DNA of 64,000 bases from Haemophilus parainfluenzae (GCF_014931375.1 NZ_CP063117.1:1116001-1180000); one strand, 5' to 3'. Shown: positions 1-6,968, counted from the first letter of the stretch. The notes: generated by a model from the letters alone, not told the origin. Translations and numbers: made by a program.

Positions 1-198
1 AGGTAAAATATCCGCTTCGGTCAATGTTGAAGGAACGCTATTAGGGTAGGCTTGAACCATTGATTCATCCGGTTGTAATGCTTCATAAAAACGGACTGCA
101 CTTTCTCCGCCAAAATCACCAATAACTTTTAATTCAGCTTGCGCCTGAACTACTGCTCCTAAGCAGACCAAAGAGAGGAAAAAGGATTTATACTGCAT
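1..198 (-). CDS. ICE conjugation protein, TIGR03765 (PFL_4695) family, N-terminal part only
   Basis: This 66-codon open frame starts at ATG 198 and runs off the left edge. It begins with a signal peptide (MQYKSFFLSLVCLGAVVQAQA) and continues with ELKVIGDFGGESAVRFYEAL, which I recognise as the start of the PFL_4695 family of integrating conjugative element proteins. The product should be exported to the periplasm and work with the conjugation apparatus; its molecular role is not known to me. It follows the transglycosylase gene by 15 bases on the same strand, which fits the order of the conjugation module in PFGI-1-class ICEs. The C-terminal part is outside the window. Confidence 0.72.
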   Translation of the reverse strand, partial: MQYKSFFLSLVCLGAVVQAQAELKVIGDFGGESAVRFYEALQPDESMVQAYPNSVPSTLTEADILP

Positions 199-213
199 AA
201 TTCTGTTCTCGTA

Positions 214-972
214 TTAATTGGTTGGATTTTGCCAACGAATAGCTTGTTGATTTGTTTGATTTGACGCTGGCTCAACCCAACGCATAGCGGTTTCTGTTGG
301 AGAAACCCAATGTAAATTGGCTGGTAATGGTTTATTCTCAATTTGATAACGTGGTGATACTGAAGGGCGCTGGAAGTTAGCTATTTGTTTACTGACATTA
401 AAACGCTCACTTTGATAAACAAGAAAGCCTTGTACCGACATTCCTTTTTTCATCCCGTTACGCTTCATATTTAGAATATCTTCACGTGTTGCTCTACCTT
501 GTAGCGCTCGATGTAAACCATCTATACCGATATTATGAGCAAGATATAAATTTTCATGGGATGGTTTTATGCCTCGCTCAAAAAACTGATTAATATGCCA
601 TCTAGCTAAAAGTGCGGTTGCTAGAGTGTTAAGTTGATTGTTTTTTCTAGGGTCGAAAGGTGTATCACGATTGTAACGAGTGATTTGAGTCATACCTAAG
701 GCTCGCCCCTCATCAGTTGTTGCAAGCCAATTCCAGGTGCCCCGGGTAAATTGCCCCACACCGGTTGCCCCGGTTGGGGAAACATTTCCATACCACCCAT
801 CTTCAATTTTTACTAACCCACGTAGCATCGCTTCATCGACCTGGTAGCGATTAGATGCATCTTTAATATAGCCATCAATATCAGTTCCAAAGCCATTAAA
901 TGCAACGGAGTGAGTCGCAACGCCAAGACCGATTAAGCTAAATACGATTTTTAATAGACGATTTGTTGCCAT
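214..972 (-). CDS. Conjugation-associated lytic transglycosylase (SLT domain)
   Basis: A 252-residue exported protein with a signal peptide in residues 1-24 and an SLT fold in roughly 30-160. The likely catalytic glutamate is E57 in VKIEDGWYG, followed by the family motif GATGVGQFT at 68-76. Such enzymes cleave the glycan strands of peptidoglycan and locally open the wall for a type IV secretion channel. The start at ATG 972 has an AGGA ribosome site 6 bases upstream and lies inside the end of the upstream TIGR03759 gene, a 22-base overlap that suggests translational coupling. The C-terminal 80 residues (proline and asparagine rich) have no domain I recognise. Confidence 0.85.
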   Translation of the reverse strand: MATNRLLKIVFSLIGLGVATHSVAFNGFGTDIDGYIKDASNRYQVDEAMLRGLVKIEDGWYGNVSPTGATGVGQFTRGTWNWLATTDEGRALGMTQITRYNRDTPFDPRKNNQLNTLATALLARWHINQFFERGIKPSHENLYLAHNIGIDGLHRALQGRATREDILNMKRNGMKKGMSVQGFLVYQSERFNVSKQIANFQRPSVSPRYQIENKPLPANLHWVSPTETAMRWVEPASNQTNQQAIRWQNPTN

Positions 973-1691
973 TGCCCATCCTGTTGAATTTGGAATGCAG
1001 CAGGCATTTTGCCATCTGCATACTGTAACCAGGCTCCATTATCATGATTAAGGGTAATTAATTTTCTATTCACTTTATTTGGGTCGATGTTATGTTTTTT
1101 CGCCCAATTATAGATTTGCTCATTATTATTCACGCCAACAAAATAAATATCTATAGGCGTTTTATCATTCACATATTGCAGTACACGATCAGCATTCGCT
1201 TCACATTTGTCACAATTTTCTAGGCGAGTAAAATAAATCACCCGTCCAAACCGCTCTGAAATATGAGGTTCAACCTTAAATGGTTGCTCATTTGGATACA
1301 TTTCAGCAAATACGCGATCATAAGTGCGTTGGAACTGCAGCTCTCTCTCCATGCGGTCGTGCATTTTTTTTGCCAGTAGTCGAGCATAACGCTCTCTTTC
1401 CTGCTCATTTCGAGACTCCACACCAAGCGAGGTTAAAGGGTCAAGACCTGGCGACCATATACCACGAGCACCTTGATTAAGCTCTTGGTAGCGTTGCCAT
1501 TCTTGCTCAGTTAAACCCCACTCTTGAGACTTAGCTAATAACTCTTGTTGATTTAATTTATTTGTCACCAAGTTTTGTTGATTGAGGGATTGAGTAGCAA
1601 GTGTATTAGCCGCAGTGACTTCAGCAAATACAGCAGTAGAAAACATCCCTAATATCATCGCCACATAGGATATTTTTTTGACATGATTCAT
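951..1691 (-). CDS. ICE protein, TIGR03759 (PFL_4693) family, thioredoxin-like
   Basis: A 246-residue exported protein with a signal peptide ending near residue 23 (STAVFA). A helical, glutamine-rich segment (30-130) contains the family-typical WGLTEQEWQRYQELNQG. A C-terminal thioredoxin-like segment carries a CDKC pair at C160 and C163 in LENCDKCEANADRVLQY. The combination matches the PFL_4693 family of PFGI-1-class ICEs. A role in disulfide handling or assembly of periplasmic conjugation proteins is my inference from the CxxC. It lies 3 bases downstream of pilL and overlaps the transglycosylase, so the block pilL, this gene, the transglycosylase and the TIGR03765 gene is probably one operon. 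Confidence 0.8.
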   Translation of the reverse strand: MNHVKKISYVAMILGMFSTAVFAEVTAANTLATQSLNQQNLVTNKLNQQELLAKSQEWGLTEQEWQRYQELNQGARGIWSPGLDPLTSLGVESRNEQERERYARLLAKKMHDRMERELQFQRTYDRVFAEMYPNEQPFKVEPHISERFGRVIYFTRLENCDKCEANADRVLQYVNDKTPIDIYFVGVNNNEQIYNWAKKHNIDPNKVNRKLITLNHDNGAWLQYADGKMPAAFQIQQDGQWQQIVY

Positions 1692-1694
1692 TGC

Positions 1695-2324
1695 TTATTC
1701 CTCGATGATTTCTGTTGTAGTTGTTGTCGTTGTTGTGGTTTCTACTTTCGGCTTTTCCCCTGTAGCACGTTCCGGTACAGCTGGGCGTAATTTAAAACAA
1801 ACGGTACGAGAAACGTCATTGATAGTAATTTCATAAGCCGGCCCTGCTAACATTTGAAGGGCATCACGTAAAGCCATCGGGCCAAATTGATAATGTACTT
1901 TTGGTAATGGACGGGAATAAAGCGTAGAAAGTGTTGGTTCATTCTGACCAAAACCATGACAAAGTGAAAGGCCTGTATCTTTTAACGTCGTGCGTAATCC
2001 CTGCTCAACGGTTGCCGTTAAGGCTCGTTTCTTTTTACCTAACATGTTGACAGTGACACTTTGGTCTAGAAGGTATTTTTGACCTTCTTCTGGAGAGAAA
2101 TTAATTAAAGTGTATCGACCTTCACGTAACACTTCTGTACGTTCAGGCTGATAGTCTGTGTAAATATCCGGACGAACAATTCGATCTTCCGGTTGTAAAA
2201 CTTGATGCTGACCTTGTTGAATATTTGGATTTTCTAGTGCTTGTTGCTCATCGGCTGTTTGTTGTTTATGTGCACAACCTGAAAGCACAACCAATGCAAA
2301 AGTGGTTAATAGAAATTTTTTCAT
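1695..2324 (-). CDS. pilL: Conjugative pilus assembly lipoprotein, PilL type
   Basis: A 209-residue lipoprotein. I start it at ATG 2324, which has GGAG 8 bases upstream and gives a clean lipoprotein signal (MKKFLLTTFALVVLSGC, lipobox cysteine 17). A longer frame to 2378 would bury this signal. The body contains NFSPEEGQKYLLDQSVTVNM and the QFGPMALRDALQMLAGPAY segment typical of PilL_N proteins of PFGI-1-class ICEs, which resemble secretin-associated domains of type IV pilus systems. It should be anchored in the outer membrane. The C-terminus ends in a low-complexity threonine run (nine threonines) before EIIEE, which could be a polymorphic tract. Confidence 0.8.
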   Translation of the reverse strand: MKKFLLTTFALVVLSGCAHKQQTADEQQALENPNIQQGQHQVLQPEDRIVRPDIYTDYQPERTEVLREGRYTLINFSPEEGQKYLLDQSVTVNMLGKKKRALTATVEQGLRTTLKDTGLSLCHGFGQNEPTLSTLYSRPLPKVHYQFGPMALRDALQMLAGPAYEITINDVSRTVCFKLRPAVPERATGEKPKVETTTTTTTTTEIIEE

Positions 2325-2336
2325 GATGAGGCTCCA

Positions 2337-2363
2337 ATTAAGGTATTTAAATAATGCCTTAAT
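2337..2363 (-). promoter_or_regulatory. Hairpin in the pilL leader
   Basis: An 11-bp stem with one G-T wobble (2337-2347 with 2353-2363, 5-base loop) lies just upstream of the pilL ribosome site. It has no T-tract on the coding side, so it is more likely a leader structure than a terminator. Function unknown. Confidence 0.35.
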
Positions 2364-2422
2364 ATGGATAACTCTCACCTGAATTTGAATAATTTATTCT
2401 TCTTGAAGTAAAGATAGAAAAA

Positions 2423-3187
2423 TTAGCTGAGAAAAATATATTTAATGCCAATAATAATTGTTAAGTGCACCGGGTAAAAAAGATAAAAGAAAAGCTTAGG
2501 CATTCGAGAGATTGAGATATTACATTGACGAAGGCCTTTAGGGTGAAGAATAAATATCATTGTACCGACCACAACAGTAACAACACTGATTGTTTCAACA
2601 ATAGTTTCCCCGAAATTATCAATAAAACTGTGATTGACGAAAAGTGCGAGCAATACACAGGTTAGCATCGTAATAAGACGAAATTGAGTATCTTTTGTTT
2701 GCAAGAATAGGTAACAACCAATGCAATATAAAAGCCCAGGTAAACCATAATCAGAGAGTGCGGAAAGAATAATAAAAAAGCCCAATCCAAAAAACATGAC
2801 CCAGCTATTTAAGTCTTGACGGTTTTTATATACCCATATTACCCCGATTACAGACAAAAACTGAAATAGGACATTTAAACGGTCATAATTAGGCTCGAAA
2901 AGCGTAAAACTGATTTCAGATAAAAATGCGGTTGCTATCATCCAAGTGAAATAACTTTTAAAGTTTACTTTATCTCGAGATAAATTAAGCGCGATGATAA
3001 ATCCAAACGCCACGTAGGAAAATCGACCTATCACCCGACACCAGGATAGGGCTGGGTAAGCATTTGAAAAAGCCACACCAATGTGATCGATAATCATCGT
3101 GATAAGAGCTAACCATTTTAGGCATTCAGTTTGTGAAGAAGTTAAATAAGGCATCGTTATACTGTTAAAAAGAGTTTTATTTATCAT
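2423..3187 (-). CDS. traX: TraX-family membrane protein
   Basis: A 254-residue integral membrane protein with about eight hydrophobic segments. It shows the TraX family signatures: LALITMIIDHIGVAF near 26-40, CRVIGRFSYVAFGFIIALNL near 50-69, and FFYLFYPVHL near the C-terminus. TraX of the F plasmid N-acetylates propilin and belongs to the membrane acyltransferase group; TraX-like genes are common passengers of ICEs. The start is uncertain: ATG 3187 has AGGA almost touching it, and ATG 3154 gives MPYLTSSQTECLKWL with no clear ribosome site. It is followed by pilL after about 100 bases and preceded by a strong terminator. Confidence 0.75.
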   Translation of the reverse strand: MINKTLFNSITMPYLTSSQTECLKWLALITMIIDHIGVAFSNAYPALSWCRVIGRFSYVAFGFIIALNLSRDKVNFKSYFTWMIATAFLSEISFTLFEPNYDRLNVLFQFLSVIGVIWVYKNRQDLNSWVMFFGLGFFIILSALSDYGLPGLLYCIGCYLFLQTKDTQFRLITMLTCVLLALFVNHSFIDNFGETIVETISVVTVVVGTMIFILHPKGLRQCNISISRMPKLFFYLFYPVHLTIIIGIKYIFLS

Positions 3188-3200
3188 ATCCTAAAAAGGA

Positions 3201-3231
3201 AAAGCCTATCTACATAAAGTAGATAGGCTTT
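3201..3231 (-). terminator. Rho-independent terminator
   Basis: A perfect 13-bp stem (3201-3213 with 3219-3231) and 5-base loop. On the minus strand it is followed by TTCCTTTTT. It closes the transcript of the 198-residue hypothetical gene and separates it from traX. Confidence 0.85.
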
Positions 3232-3244
3232 CAAGGTAAATAGA

Positions 3245-3841
3245 TTAATATTCATATCCGAGCATAATCGTTGTAGAACTACGATCTGCTTCAGTGATGA
3301 CAAAAACACTTTCGCCATCAATAAAATGCTGGCTCACAATGCGTTTATCCTTCTCTACGGCATGATCGTTTTCAATCCAATCTTCAACGCAGGTAGCACC
3401 CCAATCATAACCTAATTGTTTTTCAATTAAGCGATGAATGGTTGGCATTCCCAATAACTGTTTAGCGCAGATAGTACACGAAACATCCCCTAACTTAAGT
3501 GGTGTTCTTTTTGATTGATATATATCCCAATCAAAGTGTCCTCTTTGCTCATCTTCACTTTCATCAGAAAAAGAAATCTTAGTTGTTCGATTCCCGTCAT
3601 CATCTACTGAAGTAGAGAGTTGAATGGTGTCTTTACCATTATCTGCTTGATAGAAATTCATAACAATTTCTGAAAGCGGATGTGGCGGTTTTTCAATCCA
3701 ATCTTTATTCCCCAGCATGATAATGCAGCCATTTTGATGCCACGAGATGACCTCATTGATCTTTTCGGTAGTTAATTCCGCTAAGATACGACGAGAGACG
3801 AAGATTTTTCCAAGTTCTAAAATACGATTTTCCTTACACAT
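3245..3841 (-). CDS. Hypothetical ICE accessory protein with a CxxC motif
   Basis: A 198-residue soluble protein I do not recognise. ATG 3841 has a good AGGAG ribosome site. Visible features are an acidic stretch (SFSDESEDEQRGHFDWD, about 90-106), a CTIC pair at C122/C125 that could bind metal with C151, and a C-terminal segment VFVITEADRSSTTIMLGYEY. No signal peptide or membrane segment. It sits among small single-gene units (RadC, DUF3560, DUF3577) that each have a hairpin leader and terminator, the arrangement of accessory genes expressed soon after transfer. That timing is inferred from position only. Confidence 0.6.
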   Translation of the reverse strand: MCKENRILELGKIFVSRRILAELTTEKINEVISWHQNGCIIMLGNKDWIEKPPHPLSEIVMNFYQADNGKDTIQLSTSVDDDGNRTTKISFSDESEDEQRGHFDWDIYQSKRTPLKLGDVSCTICAKQLLGMPTIHRLIEKQLGYDWGATCVEDWIENDHAVEKDKRIVSQHFIDGESVFVITEADRSSTTIMLGYEY

Positions 3842-3843
3842 AA

Positions 3844-3920
3844 GTGTTTCTCCTAAATTTTTAAAATGTAAAAAGTAAAGGGGATAACACTGCCATTGAG
3901 GGTGTTATCCCCCAATGGGT
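3844..3920 (-). promoter_or_regulatory. Structured leader element A (SD-masking family)
   Basis: Read on the minus strand this has the layout of leaders B-D: an outer CCATTG/CAATGG stem (3913-3918 with 3893-3898), then an 11-bp perfect stem (3902-3912 with 3880-3890), a T-rich stretch, and the ribosome site (3844-3853). The second arm matches the ribosome site only in part (GTGTT plus CC), so masking would be weak here. It follows the radC stop by 14 bases and may also act as its terminator. Confidence 0.5.
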
Positions 3921-3933
3921 GAAAGGTTGTTAG

Positions 3934-4404
3934 CTAAATAAGATGATTATCAGTAAAGCAAAAAGATGCTGAACCAGAAACGATAAAGTGATCAAGTAAT
4001 TTAATATCCATTAATTCACAAGCTTCCTTTAATCTCTTGGTTATATATTTATCAGCATCACTAGGCTCAACATTTCCAGTTGGATGATTGTGCCCAATGA
4101 TAATTGCTGATGCATTTAGCTTTAATGCTTGTCGAATAATCTCCCGAATTGACACAGAAGTTTCTGAAACAGATCCTTGAAACATCACCTCAGATTTAAT
4201 CAATCTGTGGATTCTATCCAAGAAAAGTACCACGAAATTTTCTCTTTCCTCATTACCTATAATGGTTTGAAAATAGAGTTTAGCTATTGATGGCTCAGTA
4301 AATTCCTGTGCACCTTGGTAAAAGGGCTTTTCTTCCATCACTTTAGTTAAAATAACCTGTGCCTGTTCTAAAATAGCTTGTTGTTGCTCGTTTAATTTAA
4401 ACAT
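3934..4404 (-). CDS. radC: RadC-like JAB/MPN-domain protein
   Basis: A 156-residue RadC-family protein made mainly of the JAMM/MPN domain. The metal-binding motif is HNHPTGNVEPSDAD at residues 105-118 (H105, H107, D118), with upstream NFVVLFLDRIHRLIKSEVMFQG and the helix VSIREIIRQALKLNASAIIIG. Chromosomal RadC has an N-terminal helix-hairpin-helix region that is absent here; short forms of this kind are frequent on mobile elements. The family was once tied to DNA repair but its biochemical role is unsettled. The gene is preceded by leader B, in which the ribosome site has a perfect 9-bp complement. Confidence 0.85.
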   Translation of the reverse strand: MFKLNEQQQAILEQAQVILTKVMEEKPFYQGAQEFTEPSIAKLYFQTIIGNEERENFVVLFLDRIHRLIKSEVMFQGSVSETSVSIREIIRQALKLNASAIIIGHNHPTGNVEPSDADKYITKRLKEACELMDIKLLDHFIVSGSASFCFTDNHLI

Positions 4405-4405
4405 T

Positions 4406-4461
4406 CGATATTCCTTCTAAAATAGGGAATATCGCCCATAAGGGATATATCCCCTATGGGT
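4406..4461 (-). promoter_or_regulatory. Structured leader element B (SD-masking) of radC
   Basis: On the minus strand: outer arms (4455-4460 with 4435-4440), a competitor GGGGATAT (4447-4454), an anti-SD CGATATTCC (4426-4434) and the ribosome-site segment GGAATATCG (4406-4414). The anti-SD pairs perfectly over 9 bp with the ribosome site, or over 8 bp with the competitor (one G-U pair). The two pairings exclude each other. Confidence 0.6.
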
Positions 4462-4504
4462 AAGGTGCGAAAAGAATGCTTATCGCACATTAAAGTTAAT
4501 GTTA

Positions 4505-4912
4505 TTAATCAGAAGTTTTTAAACTGTCGATAATCTGTTTAATTTTTGCTGCAAATTCTAAATCGTGCTCAGATTCATCATCTATACAATATTCCAAATA
4601 ATTACTCATATCAGCAATTAGTGCTTCTTTTGTTGGCGAAGGTTGGAACATAATTGATCCATCCCCATTATTACTAGCATTTTCCAATGCCAATTCAACA
4701 AGTAAAGCTTCTGCTTCTTGAGGTGTATATTGGTACTCAGAAGTTGCTACACATTTGCCAGAGTACCATGCATAAACTAGCTTGGTTTGAGGATCATAGA
4801 AATGATTTGGCTCAATCCCTTTAGGGGTAGTTGCCTTTCCTAGAAACTCACTTATAAACTCTTGCGTTGTTAAAGTAATTAGCTCTAATCCACTATTTAC
4901 ATAGTAAAACAT
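4505..4912 (-). CDS. Hypothetical small ICE protein
   Basis: A 135-residue soluble, acidic protein that I do not recognise. ATG 4912 is chosen because GGAG lies 6 bases upstream; an upstream TTG at 4924 would overlap that ribosome site. The N-terminal half (FYYVNSGLELITLTTQEFISEF, LVYAWYSGKCVATSEYQY) looks beta-rich and the C-terminal half helical and acidic (EYCIDDESEHDLEFAAKIKQ). It lies 34 bases downstream of the DUF3560 gene on the same strand, so the two are probably cotranscribed. No function is suggested by sequence. Confidence 0.6.
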   Translation of the reverse strand: MFYYVNSGLELITLTTQEFISEFLGKATTPKGIEPNHFYDPQTKLVYAWYSGKCVATSEYQYTPQEAEALLVELALENASNNGDGSIMFQPSPTKEALIADMSNYLEYCIDDESEHDLEFAAKIKQIIDSLKTSD

Positions 4913-4946
4913 ATATTTCTCCAATTTATGTTTTCAAAAGTTAAAT

Positions 4947-5588
4947 TTACGCCCAAAGTAATTCGGCTAATTTTACTTTTTTCTCAAGCTCATTGACTGC
5001 TTTTTTAGCATAAGTGAGAGAAAAAGCATGTGTTCGCAATTCAGGTTTATCTTTAAGCTCTTGGTGTTTTTCTTTGGCTTTTTCCAATTCAAACTTGAAG
5101 AACTCAAGACTTTCCGGCATGGATAAATCAATTTTCCCTGCCATCTGTTCCCAATAAGCGATTTTACCGTCATAACTTTCTGCTTTACGCATTTCTTCAA
5201 TAGACTTATCCATGCGTCTTGCATTACGTTCAATCAAGGCTCTATGGCGTTTTTCGCTATGATGACCAATTTTAATTGGTTCTCCCAAGCTAAGAAATTC
5301 ACGGCCTTCATTAGCAGCTTCACAATATTGTTCACTGCGTTTTAATGCATTATTAGCTGCGTTTTGATAACGCTCAGCTTTTTGTTCTGCACGAACTTGA
5401 CTATTCACTCCATCACACCGGGTGAAGGAATAAAAATACGCATCCTCAGAGGTTTTTACGAGATTATGAATCTCCACTTCAGTCTCTTTACCGTATTTAC
5501 TGGTTAAGATGATAACGTCACCTTTTTGGTGAGCATCCGGACATTTAGCAACAAAAACATTAGGGCAAAATTTAGCGTAAGTATTCAT
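4947..5588 (-). CDS. DUF3560-domain protein
   Basis: A 213-residue soluble protein. ATG 5588 is preceded by AGGAG and starts MNTYAKFCPNVFVAKC; a longer frame to 5627 lacks a ribosome site. The central region, RAEQKAERYQNAANNALKRSEQYCEAANEG followed by GEPIKIGHHSEKRHRALIER (about 68-125), is the DUF3560 signature as I know it from ICEs and plasmids. Strongly charged helices and probable coiled coil fill 65-213. Function is unknown; the family often accompanies DNA-processing genes of mobile elements. It has its own leader (element C) in which the ribosome site can be masked. Confidence 0.72.
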   Translation of the reverse strand: MNTYAKFCPNVFVAKCPDAHQKGDVIILTSKYGKETEVEIHNLVKTSEDAYFYSFTRCDGVNSQVRAEQKAERYQNAANNALKRSEQYCEAANEGREFLSLGEPIKIGHHSEKRHRALIERNARRMDKSIEEMRKAESYDGKIAYWEQMAGKIDLSMPESLEFFKFELEKAKEKHQELKDKPELRTHAFSLTYAKKAVNELEKKVKLAELLWA

Positions 5589-5589
5589 A

Positions 5590-5654
5590 GGTTTCTCCTC
5601 AAATAGAAATAAAAAAGGAGAAACCACCCATAAGGGGAGTTTCCCCTTCAGGGT
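5590..5654 (-). promoter_or_regulatory. Structured leader element C (SD-masking) of the DUF3560 gene
   Basis: Minus-strand order: outer arm ACCC (5651-5654) pairing with GGGT (5626-5629) around a GGGGA/TCCCC hairpin; competitor GGGGAAAC (5639-5646); anti-SD GGTTTCTCC (5617-5625); ribosome-site segment GGAGAAACC (5590-5598), directly before the ATG. Anti-SD and ribosome site are perfect 9-bp complements; competitor and anti-SD pair over 8 bp with one wobble. A terminator lies immediately upstream at 5661. Confidence 0.65.
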
Positions 5655-5660
5655 AAAGAA

Positions 5661-5688
5661 AAAGCCAACAAATTTTGTTGTTGGCTTT
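5661..5688 (-). terminator. Rho-independent terminator after the DUF3577 gene
   Basis: A 9-bp stem, AAAGCCAAC with GTTGGCTTT (5661-5669 with 5680-5688). On the minus strand it is followed by TTTCTTTACC. It leaves only a few bases before leader C, so the DUF3560 gene needs read-through or a promoter inside this region. Confidence 0.75.
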
Positions 5689-5702
5689 CATCAGTTTATA
5701 GG

Positions 5703-6131
5703 TTAGTCATTCCCTTGCTCATCTTGGCGTTTTGCTTGATATTTCAACTCACCATCAACTTTAATAAAGTTAATACGATAGAGTCGTCCTTTAATCGACA
5801 CGCCAGTATCACCTTTTTTGTGATATTCGCTATCTTTTGAATAAGTGAATGTGTCATACCACAAATCACTCATTACAAAGGAAACCAAGACTTTTTTCTT
5901 AGCTTCAACAGCTTCTTGACAGCGTTTGATTAAATTTACAGTTTCTTCACCGGATACGTTCATATCAAAAAAACGATATTCCGGAGAATCGGAAGAACCT
6001 GTAAGAGCAGCAATTCGACAAGCCCAAAATGCATCTCCTTTTTTCGGCTTGATTTCGCGAATATCGCTTAAATAACCAATGCCAGAAGTATGAAGATTGA
6101 AATATTTTGGTTGTGCGTTTTGAGTAGACAT
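5703..6131 (-). CDS. STY4534-family ICE replication-associated protein (DUF3577)
   Basis: A 142-residue soluble protein. The opening KYFNLHTSGIGYLSDIREI and GDAFWACRIAALTGSSDSPEYRFFDMNVSG are hallmarks of the DUF3577/STY4534 group of PFGI-1-class and SPI-7-like elements. These are annotated as ICE replication proteins because of their neighbourhood with topB and ssb; their fold resembles a single-strand-binding OB protein in my reading, which is inference. The ATG at 6131 has an excellent AGGAG site, but this lies in a 10-bp complement (leader D). Followed by a terminator at 5661. Confidence 0.75.
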   Translation of the reverse strand: MSTQNAQPKYFNLHTSGIGYLSDIREIKPKKGDAFWACRIAALTGSSDSPEYRFFDMNVSGEETVNLIKRCQEAVEAKKKVLVSFVMSDLWYDTFTYSKDSEYHKKGDTGVSIKGRLYRINFIKVDGELKYQAKRQDEQGND

Positions 6132-6132
6132 A

Positions 6133-6206
6133 ATGTTTCTCCTAAGTAGTAAAAAAGCGGAGAAACATCCTTACCCAACACGGGAAAAATGTTTCCCGCC
6201 AAGGGT
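6133..6206 (-). promoter_or_regulatory. Structured leader element D (SD-masking) of the DUF3577 gene
   Basis: Minus-strand order: ACCC (6203-6206) pairing with GGGT (6173-6176) around a perfect CGGGAAA/TTTCCCG hairpin (6192-6198 with 6181-6187); competitor GGGAAACAT (6189-6197); anti-SD ATGTTTCTCC (6159-6168); ribosome-site segment GGAGAAACAT (6133-6142). Anti-SD and ribosome site are a perfect 10-bp complement; the competitor can take 9 of the same bases. This is the clearest member of the family. Confidence 0.68.
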
Positions 6207-6261
6207 TAAATTGTGATTAAACTAGAATAAGTAATCTTATTTTAGGTTAAGGGTAGTTTAA

Positions 6262-6367
6262 GGTGGCACACCTACGAATTATTCGTAGATTCTCCTTTCA
6301 GTGTGCTGGAAAAAATTTTGGCTATGATTCTACTTGCGCTAAGGCAAGGCGTTGCTTCTCAAGAATC
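6262..6367 (-). ncRNA. Structured RNA, copy B (C4-antisense-like candidate)
   Basis: Shares with copy A (6849-6947), in the same orientation, the motifs GGTGGCACACC, CTTTCAG(C/T)GTGCTGGAA and TTTTGGCTA. Between them is a hairpin of different sequence: CTACGAAT (6272-6279) with ATTCGTAG (6281-6288). The outer arms GCACAC (6266-6271) and GTGTGC (6301-6306) pair. A second hairpin, GATTCT (6326-6331) with AGAATC (6362-6367), occupies the place of copy A's 5' hairpin. Shared sequence with compensatory stems argues for RNA. Layout and association resemble phage P1/P4 C4 antisense RNAs; that identification is a hypothesis. Confidence 0.45.
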
Positions 6368-6488
6368 GTGCAACTTCTTAAAGGCTGTTTTCACAGCACC
6401 TTAAAAACTGTTGTTATTAAAATCTAAAGCAAACCTTAAATGTATAAAAAATTAAAAATTCTATTTGGAGATATTTTAGTCAAAAGAA

Positions 6489-6516
6489 AAGGTCACCCAG
6501 TTTCCTGAATGACCTT
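6489..6516 (-). terminator. Rho-independent terminator with GAAA loop
   Basis: On the minus strand a 12-bp stem (two G-U pairs) closed by a GAAA tetraloop, followed by TTCTTTTG. It ends the transcript that begins near 6962 and includes RNA copy A and the short open frame 6655-6879. Confidence 0.85.
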
Positions 6517-6654
6517 ATAGTTTTGACTATAGATTGATTAAATAAAAATTAAGTAGGCCAAACTAATTTGATTCATAAAAATACTGATACGTTCGTTACC
6601 ATATACGGATTTTTACGGCTCGCCTTATCCGATTACTTTGTGGCCATCAATCGG

Positions 6655-6879
6655 TTATATCTGTGGCATCAAATTGACACAAAGGGCACCCATTGTTTCA
6701 CCGGTGGGCTCCGGTAAGGAAAAAGTAGCAAGCCATTGCGAATTTTCAAAATGCACTTTGCAATACACTTTAAAAATCCGCAATGGCCAGCGATTTGAAA
6801 AGTCGAGAGTAAATTGGGGCGTTACTCCATCATTACTCTGATTAACTAGGTGGCACACCTCACAAGGAGCGTTAATCAA
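6655..6879 (-). pseudogene. Short open frame, possibly an Ash/Icd-like remnant
   Basis: A 74-codon frame whose first possible start is a TTG inside the loop of RNA copy A; no ATG with a ribosome site is present in this frame, although GGAG occurs at 6825-6828. It reads FSNRWPLRIFKVYCKVHF and SLPEPTGETMGALCVNLMPQI. The composition reminds me of the short Ash/Icd-like proteins encoded behind C4-type antisense RNAs in phages, a weak recollection. After the stop another frame reads WPQSNRIRRAVKIRIW before its own stop, suggesting a frameshifted remnant. It may be untranslated. Confidence 0.22.
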
Positions 6880-6947
6880 TGTGAGAAATTCCTTTCAGCG
6901 TGCTGGAATCATTTTTGGCTAGTGTGAATTGATAACCGACAATTCAC
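6849..6947 (-). ncRNA. Structured RNA, copy A (C4-antisense-like candidate)
   Basis: Read on the minus strand from about 6962. Hairpin 1: GTGAATTG (6924-6931) with CAATTCAC (6940-6947). Then TAGCCAAAAA and the second domain: outer stem GCACGC/GTGTGC (6898-6903 with 6853-6858, one wobble) and inner stem CTCACA/TGTGAG (6880-6885 with 6859-6864). The inner loop holds TGATTAAC (6871-6878), complementary over 8 bases to GTTAATCA just downstream in the same RNA (6839-6846). An extended -10 lies upstream at 6969-6974 and a terminator at 6489. The loop-to-target complementarity is the C4 antisense logic. Confidence 0.5.
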
Positions 6948-6968
6948 GAACGGTCTTACGAAGGCTTT

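Noticed and set aside
5661..5688. Riboswitch aptamer for the DUF3560 leader
   Set aside because: The structure is a plain terminator followed by the SD-masking leader; no known ligand-binding core is visible.
6638..6841. Plus-strand 67-codon frame in the topB-DUF3577 gap
   Set aside because: No ribosome site, opposite to the promoter and terminator evidence in the gap, and it mirrors the minus-strand frame.
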